From Grimontia indica (lineage in GTDB: Bacteria > Pseudomonadota > Gammaproteobacteria > Enterobacterales > Vibrionaceae), in NCBI RefSeq assembly GCF_000333895.2, contig NZ_ANFM02000007.1, forward strand, positions 18,085 through 82,084: a stretch of DNA of 64,000 nucleotides, in the 5' to 3' direction. Shown piece after piece: positions 35,761-46,805 of the stretch. Every line of letters starts with the position of its first letter. Positions within the stretch are counted from its first letter, which is position 1. The position numbers were made by a program, and so were the translations under genes. The notes beneath the pieces are model-generated. The model was not told the origin of the DNA. It made no database searches and worked only from the letters and a program-made list of their open reading frames with translations.

Positions 35761-36489
35761 ATGACTACAAACCCAAAACCAGCTTATCAACGAATTTTGC
35801 TTAAATTGAGTGGCGAAGCGCTGCAAGGTAAAGAAGGCTTCGGTATCGATCCGGCTGTGCTTGACCGCATGGCACAAGAAATCAAAGAACTGGTTGAACT
35901 TGGAGTACAAGTTGGCTTGGTTATCGGTGGTGGTAACCTATTCCGTGGTGCAGGCCTTGCAGAAGCGGGTATGAACCGGGTTGTGGGCGACCACATGGGT
36001 ATGTTGGCGACTGTAATGAACGGTCTGGCTATGCGTGATGCACTGCACCGTGCCTATGTGAACGCGCGGGTTATGTCTGCTATCCCTCTGAACGGTGTGT
36101 GTGACAGCTACAACTGGGCGGAAGCTATCAGTCAACTGCGCAACGGCCGTGTGGTAATTTTCTCTGCAGGTACAGGCAACCCATTCTTCACCACAGATTC
36201 AGCAGCATGTCTGCGCGGCATTGAAATCGAATCTGATGTTGTGATTAAAGCCACCAAGGTTGATGGCGTTTACACTGACGACCCAGCGAAAAACCCGGAT
36301 GCAGAACTTTACAGCCACCTGGCTTACCAGGACGTGCTGGAAAAAGAATTGAAAGTGATGGACCTTGCTGCCTTTACTCTGGCTCGCGATCACAAGATGC
36401 CGATTCGTGTTTTCAACATGAATAAGCCAGGTGCACTGCGCCGAGTTGTGATGGGTGAGCAAGAAGGCACACTAATTAATAACGGTTAA
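35761..36489 (+). CDS. pyrH: UMP kinase
   Basis: PyrH phosphorylates UMP to UDP, the committed step to UTP and CTP. The 242-residue product is an amino-acid-kinase-fold enzyme with [12 protein letters not shown] at the N terminus, [12 protein letters not shown], and the [16 protein letters not shown] nucleotide-binding segment. The ATG at 35761 is preferred over an in-frame GTG six bases upstream. It starts the conserved pyrH-frr-uppS-cdsA series. Confidence 0.97.
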   Translation: MTTNPKPAYQRILLKLSGEALQGKEGFGIDPAVLDRMAQEIKELVELGVQVGLVIGGGNLFRGAGLAEAGMNRVVGDHMGMLATVMNGLAMRDALHRAYVNARVMSAIPLNGVCDSYNWAEAISQLRNGRVVIFSAGTGNPFFTTDSAACLRGIEIESDVVIKATKVDGVYTDDPAKNPDAELYSHLAYQDVLEKELKVMDLAAFTLARDHKMPIRVFNMNKPGALRRVVMGEQEGTLINNG

Positions 36490-36546
36490 TCAATTTTAGT
36501 GGCATAATCTCCGTCGTTAGAAAAAAGAATCTTCAAGGATATTCTC

Positions 36547-37104
36547 GTGATCAATGAAATTAACGCAGATGCGAAAGAGCGCATGCAGAAAAGCGTTGAA
36601 GCGCTGAAGAACACTCTATCTAAAATCCGCACTGGTCGTGCGCATCCAGCACTGCTTGATGGCCTGTCTGTCGATTACTATGGCTCTGCAACTCCGCTGA
36701 AGCAATTGGCTTCAATCGTTGCAGAAGATGCACGTACTCTGGCTATCACTGTATTCGATAAGTCTGTGACGCAAGCTATCGAAAAAGCGATCATGACTTC
36801 AGATCTGGGTCTGAACCCAATGTCTGCGGGTACCGTTATCCGCGTTCCATTGCCACCGTTGACCGAAGAGCGTCGTCGCGATTTGGTTAAGATTGTTCGT
36901 GGTGAAGCTGAAGGTGGCCGAGTTGCTGTTCGTAACATCCGCCGTGACGCCAACAGCGATCTGAAAGGTTTGCTGAAAGAGAAAGAAATTTCTGAAGACG
37001 AAGAGCGTCGTGGTCAGGACGATATCCAAAAACTGACTGACGCGGCTGTTAAAGAAATTGACACAATTCTTGAAGCCAAAGAAAAAGAGTTGATGGAAGT
37101 TTAA
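36547..37104 (+). CDS. frr: Ribosome recycling factor
   Basis: Frr, with EF-G, splits the post-termination ribosome. The 185-residue product matches over its full length: [26 protein letters not shown] and [24 protein letters not shown]. It starts with GTG at 36547, preceded by AAGGA. It is 57 bp after pyrH and ends before a hairpin with T residues. Confidence 0.97.
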   Translation: MINEINADAKERMQKSVEALKNTLSKIRTGRAHPALLDGLSVDYYGSATPLKQLASIVAEDARTLAITVFDKSVTQAIEKAIMTSDLGLNPMSAGTVIRVPLPPLTEERRRDLVKIVRGEAEGGRVAVRNIRRDANSDLKGLLKEKEISEDEERRGQDDIQKLTDAAVKEIDTILEAKEKELMEV

Positions 37105-37132
37105 TTCCGGCTACACTCTGATTCCATTGCCG

Positions 37133-37165
37133 AAGCGCTGTGCTAGCAGTACAGCGCTTTTTATT
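37133..37165 (+). terminator. Terminator-like hairpin between frr and uppS
   Basis: AAGCGCTGT (37133-37141) pairs with ACAGCGCTT (37151-37159), followed by TTTATTT. It ends about 15 bp before the uppS start, so readthrough or a promoter inside frr must supply uppS transcripts. Confidence 0.7.
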
Positions 37166-37179
37166 TGCGAAGGATAATG

Positions 37180-37950
37180 ATGAGCTCCCAATCTTTCCAT
37201 CAAGAAATCGATCCCAGCTTACTTCCCAAACACATCGCCGTCATCATGGACGGAAATGGCCGTTGGGCCAAAGCGCGTGGCAAAGCGCGTATGTTTGGCC
37301 ACAAAGCCGGTGTTGACGCCGTTCGAAAAACTGTTTCAGCTGCTAATCGTCTTGGTATTCAGGTTTTAACCCTGTTTGCATTCAGCAGTGAAAACTGGCG
37401 TCGTCCAGAGGAAGAAGTCAGCCTGTTGATGGAGCTTTTTGTCACTGTGCTGGGACGTGAAGTGAAACGTCTTCACAAAAATGGTGTAAAGCTCAAGGTA
37501 ATTGGCGATACCACGCGCTTTAGCCAGTCGTTACAAGATAAAATTGCCGCGGCGGAAGCTTTAACGGCCAACAATACCGGATTGGTATTGAACGTGGCTG
37601 CCAACTATGGCGGTCAGTGGGATATTATGCAGGCTGTCAAAAAGCTTGCGGCTCAGGTAGAGCGTGGCGAAATTCCTGCAGAGCAACTCACTGAAGGTGA
37701 TCTTCAGGTGCACCTGTCTTGTTCTGGTCTACCAGACGTAGATTTGATGATACGCACCAGTGGCGAATGCCGCATTAGCAACTTTATGCTGTGGCAAGCG
37801 GCCTATGCAGAGTTGTATTTCACCGAACAATTCTGGCCTGATTTCGACGAGACAAGTCTCACCGATGCTATTGCTTGGTTTATCAACCGTGAACGCCGAT
37901 TTGGGTGTACCGGTGAGCAGATCAAGGCCATGTTACAAGTAGAAAAATAG
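37180..37950 (+). CDS. uppS: Undecaprenyl diphosphate synthase (di-trans,poly-cis)
   Basis: UppS elongates farnesyl diphosphate with isopentenyl diphosphate to the C55 carrier lipid precursor used for peptidoglycan and O-antigen. The product has about 256 residues, with the catalytic aspartate in [11 protein letters not shown] (Asp24), [12 protein letters not shown], and the C-terminal [25 protein letters not shown] substrate-binding region. Two adjacent ATG codons (37177 and 37180) are possible; the second is better spaced from AAGGA. It leads into cdsA ten bases later. Confidence 0.96.
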   Translation: MSSQSFHQEIDPSLLPKHIAVIMDGNGRWAKARGKARMFGHKAGVDAVRKTVSAANRLGIQVLTLFAFSSENWRRPEEEVSLLMELFVTVLGREVKRLHKNGVKLKVIGDTTRFSQSLQDKIAAAEALTANNTGLVLNVAANYGGQWDIMQAVKKLAAQVERGEIPAEQLTEGDLQVHLSCSGLPDVDLMIRTSGECRISNFMLWQAAYAELYFTEQFWPDFDETSLTDAIAWFINRERRFGCTGEQIKAMLQVEK

Positions 37951-37960
37951 AGGGTTTCGT

Positions 37961-38809
37961 TTGCTGAAACAACGTGTCTTAACGGCACTGGTACTGGCAC
38001 CGCTTGTTATCGCCGGTATTTTCTTTTTGCCGTTACAACTTTTCGTGATTGCTGTGGCAGGTGTCACTTTACTTGGCCACTGGGAGTGGACCAAGTTTGT
38101 GGCTGCCTCGTCCCGTTTTAGCGCATTTGTTTTCCCTGCAATCATTCTTGTCGGTTCACTGTTTGCGTTACCTGTGACTCAAGATGGCCTTCAACTCACC
38201 ACTACAAGTGGCAGTGTGTTGGCGATTGCTGGTGCATTATGGTGGCTGGCTGCTACTGTGATGGTGCTGCGCTATCCAAGAGGGACTAGCTGGTGGGGTG
38301 ATAGCAACGCAGTGCAGCAAGGATTTGGCGTACTGACGCTGCTTCCATTCCTTTGGAGCGTTATTCTTCTCCGTGCCTACCACTTCGATGTTTCCCCTTA
38401 CCTTGGCGCGAAGATGGTGCTTTTGGTTTGTTTGTTGGTTTGGTCTGCTGATACTGGTGCGTATTTTGCGGGTAAGACCTTCGGTAAGCGCAAAATGGCA
38501 CCTTCAGTGAGCCCAAATAAAACGGTTGAAGGTCTGATTGGCGGGTTGATTGCAGCCGTTGCTGTCACCTTGACCGCTGCCCAGTATTTCTCTATTCCTT
38601 TCTCCTCTCTTGCTATGTTAGGTCTTGTTGCTTTGATCACTTCCTTCGCTTCAGTTTTGGGCGATCTTGCGGAAAGCATGTTTAAGCGTGTCGCGGGTGT
38701 GAAAGACAGTGGCAGCATTTTGCCTGGACATGGCGGTATACTGGATAGAATAGATAGCCTGACGGCCGCATTCCCAGTTTTCACCGTATTGTATTTCTGG
38801 CTTGCGTAA
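37961..38809 (+). CDS. cdsA: Phosphatidate cytidylyltransferase
   Basis: CdsA makes CDP-diacylglycerol from phosphatidic acid and CTP, the branch point of phospholipid synthesis, in the inner membrane. The 282-residue product has about eight hydrophobic segments and the C-terminal signature [20 protein letters not shown]. The start is TTG at 37961 ([14 protein letters not shown]), matching the E. coli N terminus; AGAGGG lies upstream. A strong hairpin follows the stop codon. Confidence 0.96.
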   Translation: MLKQRVLTALVLAPLVIAGIFFLPLQLFVIAVAGVTLLGHWEWTKFVAASSRFSAFVFPAIILVGSLFALPVTQDGLQLTTTSGSVLAIAGALWWLAATVMVLRYPRGTSWWGDSNAVQQGFGVLTLLPFLWSVILLRAYHFDVSPYLGAKMVLLVCLLVWSADTGAYFAGKTFGKRKMAPSVSPNKTVEGLIGGLIAAVAVTLTAAQYFSIPFSSLAMLGLVALITSFASVLGDLAESMFKRVAGVKDSGSILPGHGGILDRIDSLTAAFPVFTVLYFWLA

Positions 38810-38813
38810 CTCT

Positions 38814-38836
38814 CTCACCGGCGTTTCGCCGGTGAG
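38814..38836 (+). other. Perfect hairpin between cdsA and ispC
   Basis: CTCACCGGCG pairs perfectly with CGCCGGTGAG around a TTT loop, five bases after the cdsA stop codon. No T-run follows, so it is more likely an mRNA-stabilising or processing hairpin than a terminator. Confidence 0.7.
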
Positions 38837-38876
38837 TTGTATTCAGGCTTTATGGAACAAAAATTCAGAGTTTCCT

Positions 38877-40073
38877 ATGCGTAAGATAACGATTCTTGGT
38901 GCAACCGGCTCAATTGGTACCAGCACGCTTTCTGTGATTGAAAAGAATCCTCACGCCTACGAGGTTTTCGCGCTCGCGGCGAATGCCAACGTCAATGAAA
39001 TGCTTCTTTTGTGTCTGAAGTGGCGTCCAAAGTTTGCCGCTATGGCGAATGCTGAAGCTGCTGCAAGTTTACGTCTGGCATTGAAAAATCAAGGCTGTGC
39101 GACAGAAGTGCTCAGCGGGATTGAAGGTCTTTCTGCGATTTCTGAGCACACTGATGTTGATACTGTCATGGCTGCAGTGGTGGGGGCGGCGGGGCTTATT
39201 CCTACTATGGCAGCAGTGAAGGCTGGGAAACGCATACTGTTAGCAAATAAAGAAGCGCTGGTGATGTCTGGGCAATTCTTTATCGATGCGGTTCACCAAT
39301 ACGGCGCTGAGCTCCTGCCCGTCGACAGTGAACACAATGCGATTTTCCAGTGTCTTCCTGCAAGTATTCAATCGCGTCCGGGTGTTTGTGATTTGGCCTC
39401 AGAAGGGGTTAGCAAAATCCTTCTTACAGGTTCTGGTGGTCCGTTCCGTTACACTGATTTGGCCCTTCTTCAGGAAGTGACACCAGCTCAAGCTATTGCG
39501 CATCCGAACTGGTCGATGGGGCCTAAAATTTCCGTCGATTCTGCCACTATGATGAACAAAGGCCTCGAATATATTGAGGCGCGCTGGCTGTTTAATGCCA
39601 GTCGTGAACAGTTGGATGTCATCATTCATCCTCAGTCGGTGATCCATTCGATGGTACAGTACCGTGACGGTTCTGTACTGGCACAAATGGGTTTGCCTGA
39701 CATGTGTACACCTATCGCTTACGCAATGGCTTATCCGGACCGTATTGAAGCGGGTGTGAAGCCTTTGGATTTCAGTGAAGTGGGTGAATTCACTTTCCTT
39801 AAACCTGATTTCAACCGCTATCCATGTTTGAAGCTGGCGATTGATGCCTGTTACGTGGGTCAGGCTGCAACAACGACTCTAAATGCAGCTAACGAAGTCG
39901 CGGTTGAAGCATTCTTGCAAGGGCAAATTGGCTTCATGCAGATTGCTGAGGTGAATGATGCTGTGTTACAACGGGCGGAGTTATCGGAACCATCCTGCAT
40001 TCAAAGCCTCTTAGAGATAGATGACAAAGCACGTGTCATGGCTCAGAAAAGGATTACGGAGTTAACACAATGA
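38877..40073 (+). CDS. ispC: 1-deoxy-D-xylulose-5-phosphate reductoisomerase
   Basis: IspC (Dxr) converts DXP to 2-C-methylerythritol 4-phosphate with NADPH, the committed step of the MEP isoprenoid pathway. The 398-residue product begins [20 protein letters not shown] (NADPH-binding) and holds [14 protein letters not shown] (metal ligands) and GSGGPFR. The ATG at 38877 gives the same length as E. coli; an extension upstream overlaps cdsA and is rejected. Its stop overlaps the rseP start (ATGA). Confidence 0.97.
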   Translation: MRKITILGATGSIGTSTLSVIEKNPHAYEVFALAANANVNEMLLLCLKWRPKFAAMANAEAAASLRLALKNQGCATEVLSGIEGLSAISEHTDVDTVMAAVVGAAGLIPTMAAVKAGKRILLANKEALVMSGQFFIDAVHQYGAELLPVDSEHNAIFQCLPASIQSRPGVCDLASEGVSKILLTGSGGPFRYTDLALLQEVTPAQAIAHPNWSMGPKISVDSATMMNKGLEYIEARWLFNASREQLDVIIHPQSVIHSMVQYRDGSVLAQMGLPDMCTPIAYAMAYPDRIEAGVKPLDFSEVGEFTFLKPDFNRYPCLKLAIDACYVGQAATTTLNAANEVAVEAFLQGQIGFMQIAEVNDAVLQRAELSEPSCIQSLLEIDDKARVMAQKRITELTQ

Positions 40074-41425
40074 GCGCCACTCTTTGGAACCTGCTGTTTT
40101 TCCTCATTGCACTCGGCATTTTGATTGCGGTACATGAGTACGGCCATTTTTGGGTTGCGCGTAAATGTGGTGTGAAAGTTGAGCGCTTTTCGATTGGCTT
40201 TGGTAAGTCGATTTGGAAGAAAGTGGGCAAAGATGGCACCGAATATACGTTAGCGATGATCCCGCTGGGTGGCTACGTCAAAATGCTCGACGAGCGTGTT
40301 GACGATGTCCCTGAATCCCAGAAAGAGCAAGCATTCAATAATCGTCCACTGTGGCAGCGCAGTGCGATTGTTGCTGCAGGGCCAGCAGCAAACTTTTTGT
40401 TTGCTATTGCCGCTTATTGGCTGGTGATGATCATTGGTGTACCAGCAGTAAAACCGATTATTGGTGATGTCGCTCCCCATTCTATTGCTGCACAAGCGGG
40501 CATTGAACCGGGAATGGAACTAACTGAAATCTCCGGTATCAAAACGCCAGATTGGGAATCGGTCAATTTTCAGTTGATTGCCCACATTGGTGACAGTGAG
40601 ATGACGCTGGCAGTCAAACCTGATGAGAATGCTGCCTATGCGATTGAGAAGAAGTTGGACTTAGCGACATGGTCTTTCGATCCTGAATCTCAGTCAGCAC
40701 TGCGCACTCTGGGAATGACGCCTTACCGCCCGGAAATCACCAATGTGCTTTCCAATGTAATGGAAGGCAGTGCGGCAGAAAGAGCCGGGTTACTGGTAAA
40801 CGATAGACTACTGTCTCTGGGTGATAAGCCCGTTACGGAGTGGTCTGGGGTGGTAGAAACTATCCGTGCAAACCCTGGACAAGCTCTGTCTGTTCTTGTC
40901 GAGCGTGACGGTGCTGAGGTGTCTTTGACCCTGACCCCTGACGTGAATGAACAAGATGGTAAGGCAACTGGCTACGCTGGTTTTGCGCCGCATGTTGAGC
41001 CTTGGCCCGAGTCGCATCAGCTGACACTTCAGCATGGTCCTTTGGATGCGGTTCCGGCTGCGATGGACAAAACCTGGCAGGTGGTATCACTGACTGCTGG
41101 GATGATTAAGAAGCTGTTCACAGGTGATGTGGCAGTAAAGAATTTGAGTGGACCTATCTCAATTGCAAAAGGTGCAGGGATGACCGCAGACTTCGGTCTG
41201 GTATACTTTCTCGGCTTTCTCGCACTGATCAGCGTTAATTTAGGCATTATTAACCTGTTACCGTTACCGGTTCTTGATGGCGGACACCTGTTGTTTTTTG
41301 GTATTGAAGCCGTGACACGTCGCCCCGTCTCTGAACGAGTGCAGGATATGGGATATCGGGTAGGTACAGCAATCATCATGGCGTTGATGGCTGTAGCGAT
41401 ATTTAACGATTTCGCCCGACTATAA
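40070..41425 (+). CDS. rseP: Sigma-E regulator intramembrane zinc protease RseP
   Basis: RseP is a site-2 protease that cuts the anti-sigma factor RseA in the membrane, releasing sigma E during envelope stress; it also clears remnant signal peptides. The 451-residue product has the active-site HEYGH at 22-26 in the first membrane helix, two tandem periplasmic PDZ domains (about 115-310), and the [15 protein letters not shown] motif carrying the third zinc ligand. It lies between ispC and bamA. Confidence 0.96.
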   Translation: MSATLWNLLFFLIALGILIAVHEYGHFWVARKCGVKVERFSIGFGKSIWKKVGKDGTEYTLAMIPLGGYVKMLDERVDDVPESQKEQAFNNRPLWQRSAIVAAGPAANFLFAIAAYWLVMIIGVPAVKPIIGDVAPHSIAAQAGIEPGMELTEISGIKTPDWESVNFQLIAHIGDSEMTLAVKPDENAAYAIEKKLDLATWSFDPESQSALRTLGMTPYRPEITNVLSNVMEGSAAERAGLLVNDRLLSLGDKPVTEWSGVVETIRANPGQALSVLVERDGAEVSLTLTPDVNEQDGKATGYAGFAPHVEPWPESHQLTLQHGPLDAVPAAMDKTWQVVSLTAGMIKKLFTGDVAVKNLSGPISIAKGAGMTADFGLVYFLGFLALISVNLGIINLLPLPVLDGGHLLFFGIEAVTRRPVSERVQDMGYRVGTAIIMALMAVAIFNDFARL

Positions 41426-41462
41426 ACATTCAGCGTTTAGCAAGGAAATGTCAGAGCAAGCA

Positions 41463-43862
41463 ATGGCGATGAAAAAACTTCTTATAGCCTCTCTTTTATT
41501 CTCAAGTTCTGTTACGGCCGATGAGTTCGTAGTAGAAGATATTCGTTTTGAGGGGCTTCAGCGCGTCAGCCTCGGTGCTGCGTTGCTCGCAATGCCGGTA
41601 CGGGTTGGCGACAACATCGACGAAGGCGATGTTTCCGGGATCATCAAATCCCTGTTTTCCACCGGCAACTTTGAAAACGTGCGCGTCTTCCGTGATGGCG
41701 ATGATCTGTTGGTCAAAGTGATTGAACGCCCAACGATTGCCAGCGTGTCTTTCTCAGGCAATAAAGCCATTAAAGAAGAACAACTGGAAGAAAATCTTTC
41801 CGCTTCTGGCCTTCGCGTGGGCGAGTCACTGGACCGCACCAAGCTTTCCAACATCGAAAAAGGTTTGGAAGATTTCTACTACAGCGTGGGTAAATACAAT
41901 GCTGTCGTGGATACGGTGATCACCCCGCTTCCGCGAAACCGTGCTGATGTGAAATTTGTCTTCACTGAAGGCGTTTCAGCAAAAATCCAACAAATTAACT
42001 TTATTGGTAATGAAGTCTTCTCTGACGATGAACTCAAGTCCAACTTCGAGTTGCGCGCTGATGTGCCTTGGTGGAACTTCCTTGCCAACGAACAGTATCA
42101 GAAACAGGCGTTGGCAGGAGATCTAGAAAACCTGCGTTCATTTTACCTCAATCGCGGTTATCTGAAATTCCGTGTTGAGTCCGCCAATGTTTCTATCTCA
42201 CCGGATAAAAAAGGCGTCTATATCACCCTGAACATTGATGAGGGCGAACCTTACACGGTGGCAGATGTCAGCTTCCGAGGCGGTAAAAACAGTGCTGAAT
42301 TTGCCGCCCTGGTGCCTTTCGAAGACGGTGAGACTTACAACGGTCAAAAAGTGACGCGCCTTGAAGATGAAATCAAGCGTAAACTGGGTGAACAAGGCTA
42401 TGCCTATCCTCAGGTTTCCACTATTCCTGAGTTTGATGACGAAGCGAAGACCGTTGCTCTTAACGTGAACGTAGAGCCGGGTAAGCGTATTTATGTTCGT
42501 AACATCAAGTTCTCTGGTAACCAAATCACCAAAGACGAAGTGCTGCGCCGCGAAATGCGCCAGATGGAAGGCTCTTGGCTGAACTCTAAATCTGTAGAGA
42601 CCAGTAAAGATCGTCTGAATCGTCTGGGCTTTTTTGAAACCGTTGATGTTCGCACTTCCCGTGTGCCGGGTACGGATGATCAGGTAGACGTTGAGTATGT
42701 GGTTAAGGAGACCAACTCCGGTAGCGTGAACTTTGGTATCGGTTACGGTACCGAGTCGGGAATCAGCTTCCAGGCAGGTCTTCAGCAGGATAACTTTGCG
42801 GGTACAGGTAACCGCTTTGGTGTCAATGCAATGATCAATGACTACCAAAAGAACCTGACGCTGGATTATCGTGACCCTTACTTTACCTTGGATGGTATTA
42901 GCCTTGGTGGCCGTATTTTCTTCAACGAGTTTGAAGCCTCTGATGCAAACATTGTCGACTATACCGACAAGAGCTACGGTACCAGCCTGACCTGGGGTTT
43001 CCCATTCGACGAAATTAACTATTTCGACTTCTCTGTGGGTTACACTCACCGCCAGATCGAAAATCTGGGCGGTTATTACCAGATTCAAAAGTTCCTCGAT
43101 TCGATGGGCGACAGCGTGACTGATGATGGTGGTCTCGTGGTCGATGACTTTGACTGGTCGGTAAGCTGGACGCGAAACAACCTGAACCGTGGTTTCTTCC
43201 CAACAGCGGGCAACTACCAGCGTGCGTCATTCCGTATGACAGTGCCAGGCTCTGATGCCCAGTACTTCAAAGCGCAATATGATGTTCGCCAATATTTCCC
43301 ACTCGATGAAGGACACAACTTCTCCTTCCTGATGAGAGGACGTTTGGGTTACGGCAACGGCTATGGCAGTAACGACGAGAATGATTACCTGCTTCCGTTT
43401 TATGAAAACTTCTATGCAGGTGGTTACTCAACGCTTCGTGGTTTCCGCTCGAATACAGCAGGTCCAAAAGCCGTTTATGACCAGGGGGCAGGCAACAACC
43501 CAGCGCTTGTAGGCAGTAACGACTCTGTCGGTGGTAATGCGATTGCATTGGCCAGTGCCGAACTGATTTTCCCGATGCCATTTGTTTCTGAAGAGGCGAG
43601 AAGTGCGATTCGAACCAGTGTGTTCGTGGATGCAGCTTCAGTATGGGATACCGAATACGACCTGAATGATGCGCGTGTCATCAGTGGGCAGGAATACATT
43701 TACGACTATAGCGATCCATCGAACTACCGGGCATCGTATGGTGCAGCGATTCAATGGCGCTCCCCAATGGGACCGCTGGTTTTCTCGCTGGCTAAACCAA
43801 TCAAGAAATACGAGGGTGATGATGAGGAATTCTTCACCTTTACCATTGGCCGTACGTTCTGA
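41463..43862 (+). CDS. bamA: Outer membrane protein assembly factor BamA
   Basis: BamA is the core of the BAM complex that folds beta-barrel proteins into the outer membrane. The roughly 799-residue product has a signal peptide ([19 protein letters not shown]), five POTRA domains (about 22-420) and a C-terminal 16-strand barrel with the LRGFRSN motif in loop 6 (VRGF-like) and a terminal phenylalanine (FTIGRTF). The ATG at 41463 matches the E. coli start [15 protein letters not shown]; an in-frame ATG at 41448 overlaps its own binding site. Confidence 0.96.
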   Translation: MAMKKLLIASLLFSSSVTADEFVVEDIRFEGLQRVSLGAALLAMPVRVGDNIDEGDVSGIIKSLFSTGNFENVRVFRDGDDLLVKVIERPTIASVSFSGNKAIKEEQLEENLSASGLRVGESLDRTKLSNIEKGLEDFYYSVGKYNAVVDTVITPLPRNRADVKFVFTEGVSAKIQQINFIGNEVFSDDELKSNFELRADVPWWNFLANEQYQKQALAGDLENLRSFYLNRGYLKFRVESANVSISPDKKGVYITLNIDEGEPYTVADVSFRGGKNSAEFAALVPFEDGETYNGQKVTRLEDEIKRKLGEQGYAYPQVSTIPEFDDEAKTVALNVNVEPGKRIYVRNIKFSGNQITKDEVLRREMRQMEGSWLNSKSVETSKDRLNRLGFFETVDVRTSRVPGTDDQVDVEYVVKETNSGSVNFGIGYGTESGISFQAGLQQDNFAGTGNRFGVNAMINDYQKNLTLDYRDPYFTLDGISLGGRIFFNEFEASDANIVDYTDKSYGTSLTWGFPFDEINYFDFSVGYTHRQIENLGGYYQIQKFLDSMGDSVTDDGGLVVDDFDWSVSWTRNNLNRGFFPTAGNYQRASFRMTVPGSDAQYFKAQYDVRQYFPLDEGHNFSFLMRGRLGYGNGYGSNDENDYLLPFYENFYAGGYSTLRGFRSNTAGPKAVYDQGAGNNPALVGSNDSVGGNAIALASAELIFPMPFVSEEARSAIRTSVFVDAASVWDTEYDLNDARVISGQEYIYDYSDPSNYRASYGAAIQWRSPMGPLVFSLAKPIKKYEGDDEEFFTFTIGRTF

Positions 43863-43883
43863 TTTCAACATTAGGAGAAAAGT

Positions 43884-44393
43884 TTGAAACCTATTATCAA
43901 AGCGGCAGGCCTGAGCCTCGCCATTGTTACTGCTTCTTTTTACGCAACAGCGGCAGAAGCTGCACAGAAAATCGGTTATGTTGCGACTGGCCCGGTGTTG
44001 GCGCAAATGGCGAAGAAAAGTAATGTTAATGATCAGCTTCGTAAAGAGTTCAAAGATCGCATCGCGGAAGTGGATCGTCTGAGAGATCGTCTGGAAAAAG
44101 GTGTCGATAAGCTTCAGCGTAATGGCGAATTGATGAGCGAAGCAGAGCGCACCAAGCTTCAGCGTGAGCTGCAGGCTTTGGACGCAGATTTCAAACTGAA
44201 AGCGAAAAACCTTCAGGAAGACCAGCGTAAGCGTGGAGCAGAAGAAGAGCGTAAGCTTGTTCAGAAGCTACAGAAAACCATTGAAACAATTGCCAAGAAA
44301 GAAGGCTATGACATGGTCATCAATAGCCAGGCTGTGATGTACGCAAGCCCGAAAGACGACCTGTCAGAAAAAGTACTGAAAGCAGTGAAATAA
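43884..44393 (+). CDS. skp: Periplasmic chaperone Skp (OmpH)
   Basis: Skp is a trimeric periplasmic chaperone that holds unfolded outer-membrane proteins for BAM. The 169-residue product has a signal peptide ending ATAAEA, then the beta strand IGYVATGPVLAQ and long coiled-coil tentacles (about 50-130), ending in the MVINSQAVMYASP strand. It starts with TTG at 43884, preceded by AGGAGAAAAGT. It lies 21 bp after bamA and 12 bp before lpxD. Confidence 0.95.
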   Translation: MKPIIKAAGLSLAIVTASFYATAAEAAQKIGYVATGPVLAQMAKKSNVNDQLRKEFKDRIAEVDRLRDRLEKGVDKLQRNGELMSEAERTKLQRELQALDADFKLKAKNLQEDQRKRGAEEERKLVQKLQKTIETIAKKEGYDMVINSQAVMYASPKDDLSEKVLKAVK

Positions 44394-44405
44394 GTAAGGT
44401 AGAAA

Positions 44406-45431
44406 ATGGCTTCTATTACGCTCGCTGAATTAGCGGAAAAACTGGGTGCAGAACTGCACGGTGATGGCAGTGTGCAAATCACTGCCATCGCGGGTATGGA
44501 TAAAGCTGGCGAAGGAGAGATCACCTTCCTTTCCAGCAGCAAATACCGCAAACATCTTGCTGAGTGTCAGGCAAGTGCTGTGATGGTTAAGGAAGCCGAC
44601 CTGTCATACTGCACCGGAAATGCACTAGTGTTGAAAGACCCGTATCTGGGATATGCATTAACCGCACAATTGCTGGACACCACACCTGCCTGTGCGGTTG
44701 ATATTGCCCCAAGTGCCTATGTTTCACCGACAGCGAAGCTGGGGAATGGCGTCGCCGTTGGCCATAACGCTGTGGTAGAAGACGGCGTAGAGCTCGGCGA
44801 CAACGTGCAAGTCGGTGCTGGCTGCTTTGTAGGCAAAGATACCAAGTTAGGTGCCAATACCCGTCTCTGGGCAAACGTGACGGTTTACCACAATGTGGTG
44901 ATAGGAGAGTCTTGCCTTGTGCAGTCGGGTACCGTTATCGGTTCTGATGGCTTCGGTTACGCAAACGACAAAGGCCGCTGGGTGAAAATTCCTCAAGTGG
45001 GTCGCGTCGTCATTGGCGATCGCGTTGAGATTGGTGCTTGTACCACCATCGACCGTGGCGCGATTGAGGATACCGTGATTGCTGATGGTGTGATTATCGA
45101 CAACCAGTGTCAGATCGCTCATAATGTTTCGATCGGTGAAAATACCGCCGTTGCAGGGGCAACCACAATGGCTGGTAGCCTTAAGATCGGCAAGCATTGC
45201 ATTATTGGTGGTGCGACCGTCATTAACGGCCATATGGAAATTACAGATGGTGTCACGATCACTGGTATGGCGATGGTGATGCGACCTATCACTGAACCGG
45301 GCATGTATTCTTCGGGTATTCCACTTCAGACCAACAGAGAGTGGCGCAAGACCGCTGCACGAGTGCTGAAAATCGAAGACATGCATAAACGATTGAAAGC
45401 CGTTGAAAAACAGCTAGAAGACAGCGAGTAA
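44406..45431 (+). CDS. lpxD: UDP-3-O-(3-hydroxyacyl)glucosamine N-acyltransferase
   Basis: LpxD adds the N-linked hydroxyacyl chain in lipid A synthesis, using acyl-ACP. The 341-residue product has an N-terminal uridine-binding domain (1-100), a left-handed beta helix of hexapeptide repeats (about 105-290) and a C-terminal helix. The catalytic histidine lies in [24 protein letters not shown] precedes the ATG. It is followed by fabZ and lpxA, lipid A and fatty acid genes in the usual order. Confidence 0.96.
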   Translation: MASITLAELAEKLGAELHGDGSVQITAIAGMDKAGEGEITFLSSSKYRKHLAECQASAVMVKEADLSYCTGNALVLKDPYLGYALTAQLLDTTPACAVDIAPSAYVSPTAKLGNGVAVGHNAVVEDGVELGDNVQVGAGCFVGKDTKLGANTRLWANVTVYHNVVIGESCLVQSGTVIGSDGFGYANDKGRWVKIPQVGRVVIGDRVEIGACTTIDRGAIEDTVIADGVIIDNQCQIAHNVSIGENTAVAGATTMAGSLKIGKHCIIGGATVINGHMEITDGVTITGMAMVMRPITEPGMYSSGIPLQTNREWRKTAARVLKIEDMHKRLKAVEKQLEDSE

Positions 45432-45561
45432 TAGCCGTCCGCGATGGCCTGCTCTGGTGGTTCATTTCGATAAATTGTCGGAACGAACCTGCAGTGTGGG
45501 CCATTTGTGTTATCAGCCAATTCAACGACATATAATAAGTATTTCATACAGGAATAAAACT

Positions 45562-46014
45562 TTGAGTCGCGAAAATAAAATCCTGACAGTTAACGAAATT
45601 AAAGAACTGCTGCCACACCGCTATCCATTTCTGCTGATTGACCGTGTTACTGATTTCGAAGAGGGCAAATACCTTCACGCGATCAAAAATGTCTCTGTGA
45701 ATGAACCACAGTTCACGGGTCATTTCCCTCAGCTGCCTGTATTTCCGGGTGTATTGATCCTCGAAGCGATGGCGCAGGCGACCGGCCTTCTGGCATTTAA
45801 GACCTTCGGTCAGCCAAAAGAGAATGAACTGTATTACTTTGCCAGTATCGATAACGCAAAATTCCGCGCGCCGGTAACCCCTGGTGACCAGATGGTTCTG
45901 GAAGTGGAATTCCTGAAAGAGCGTCGCGGTATTGCTGCGTTCACAGGCGTTGCTAAAGTTGATGGTAAGGTTGTTTGCTCAGCTGAGCTGAAGTGTGCCA
46001 GAAGAGAGTTTTAA
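45562..46014 (+). CDS. fabZ: 3-hydroxyacyl-ACP dehydratase FabZ
   Basis: FabZ dehydrates 3-hydroxyacyl-ACP in fatty acid elongation and competes with LpxA for hydroxymyristoyl-ACP. The 150-residue hot-dog-fold product has [14 protein letters not shown], the catalytic histidine in [12 protein letters not shown] and the glutamate in [14 protein letters not shown]. The start is TTG at 45562 ([13 protein letters not shown]), with AGGA upstream, giving the normal length; a long in-frame extension to 45457 is not conserved. Confidence 0.95.
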   Translation: MSRENKILTVNEIKELLPHRYPFLLIDRVTDFEEGKYLHAIKNVSVNEPQFTGHFPQLPVFPGVLILEAMAQATGLLAFKTFGQPKENELYYFASIDNAKFRAPVTPGDQMVLEVEFLKERRGIAAFTGVAKVDGKVVCSAELKCARREF

Positions 46015-46016
46015 TC

Positions 46017-46805
46017 GTGATTCATGAAACCGCACAAATCCACCCAACGGCTGTTGTGGAAGAAGGCGTAACCCTTGGCGCAAACGTCAAGATCGGTGCC
46101 TTTTCTTTCATCGGCACCGGTGTGGAAATCGGTGAAGGCACCGAAGTCAAAACGCATGTTGTGATCAAAGGGCCAACCAAAATTGGCTGTGAAAACAAAA
46201 TCTATCAATTCGCTTCTATTGGCGAAGAGTGTCAGGATCTCAAATACGCGGGTGAACCTACCACGTTGATCATCGGTGATCGCAACACCATCCGTGAAAG
46301 CGTGACCATGCACCGTGGCACTATTCAGGATGAAGGCACCACGAAAGTGGGCAGTGACAACCTGTTCATGATCAATGCTCATGTTGCACATGATTGTGTG
46401 ATTGGCGATCGCTGTATCTTTGCGAACAATGCAACGCTGGCTGGCCACGTAACAGTGGGTGATTACGCGATTGTTGGTGGTATGACCGCGATTCACCAAT
46501 TCTGCACTATCGGCAGCCATTGCATGCTGGGCGGTGGTTCGATTGTGGTTCAGGATGTTCCTCCTTATGTGATGGCTCAGGGTAACCACTGCGCACCATT
46601 CGGTATCAATGTGGAAGGTCTGAAGCGCCGTGGCTTTGAAAAGAGTGCGATTAAAGCAATCCGAGCTGTTTACAAAGAGCTTTATCGCTCGGGTAAGACT
46701 CTGGAAGAAGCCAAGAAACAGATCCTTGAAATGTCGAAAGACGAGCAGGCTTTGCAGCTGTTTGTAGAGTTTTTCGAGAACTCAAGCCGAGGCATTATTC
46801 GCTAA
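46017..46805 (+). CDS. lpxA: Acyl-ACP-UDP-N-acetylglucosamine O-acyltransferase
   Basis: LpxA catalyses the first step of lipid A synthesis. The 262-residue product, the same length as E. coli LpxA, is a left-handed beta-helix trimer protein with hexapeptide repeats through about residue 185 and a helical C terminus. The catalytic histidine is in [15 protein letters not shown]. The GTG at 46017, just after the fabZ stop, gives [17 protein letters not shown], aligned with E. coli. Its stop overlaps the lpxB start. Confidence 0.96.
   Translation: MIHETAQIHPTAVVEEGVTLGANVKIGAFSFIGTGVEIGEGTEVKTHVVIKGPTKIGCENKIYQFASIGEECQDLKYAGEPTTLIIGDRNTIRESVTMHRGTIQDEGTTKVGSDNLFMINAHVAHDCVIGDRCIFANNATLAGHVTVGDYAIVGGMTAIHQFCTIGSHCMLGGGSIVVQDVPPYVMAQGNHCAPFGINVEGLKRRGFEKSAIKAIRAVYKELYRSGKTLEEAKKQILEMSKDEQALQLFVEFFENSSRGIIR

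Noticed and set aside
37133..37165. The frr-uppS hairpin as evidence that uppS starts a separate operon
   Set aside because: The T-run is interrupted and the gene series is conserved, so I record it only as a terminator-like hairpin.
42198..43088. A 296-codon open frame on the minus strand
   Set aside because: It lies wholly antisense to bamA, has no binding site or recognisable domain, and reflects codon bias of the real gene.
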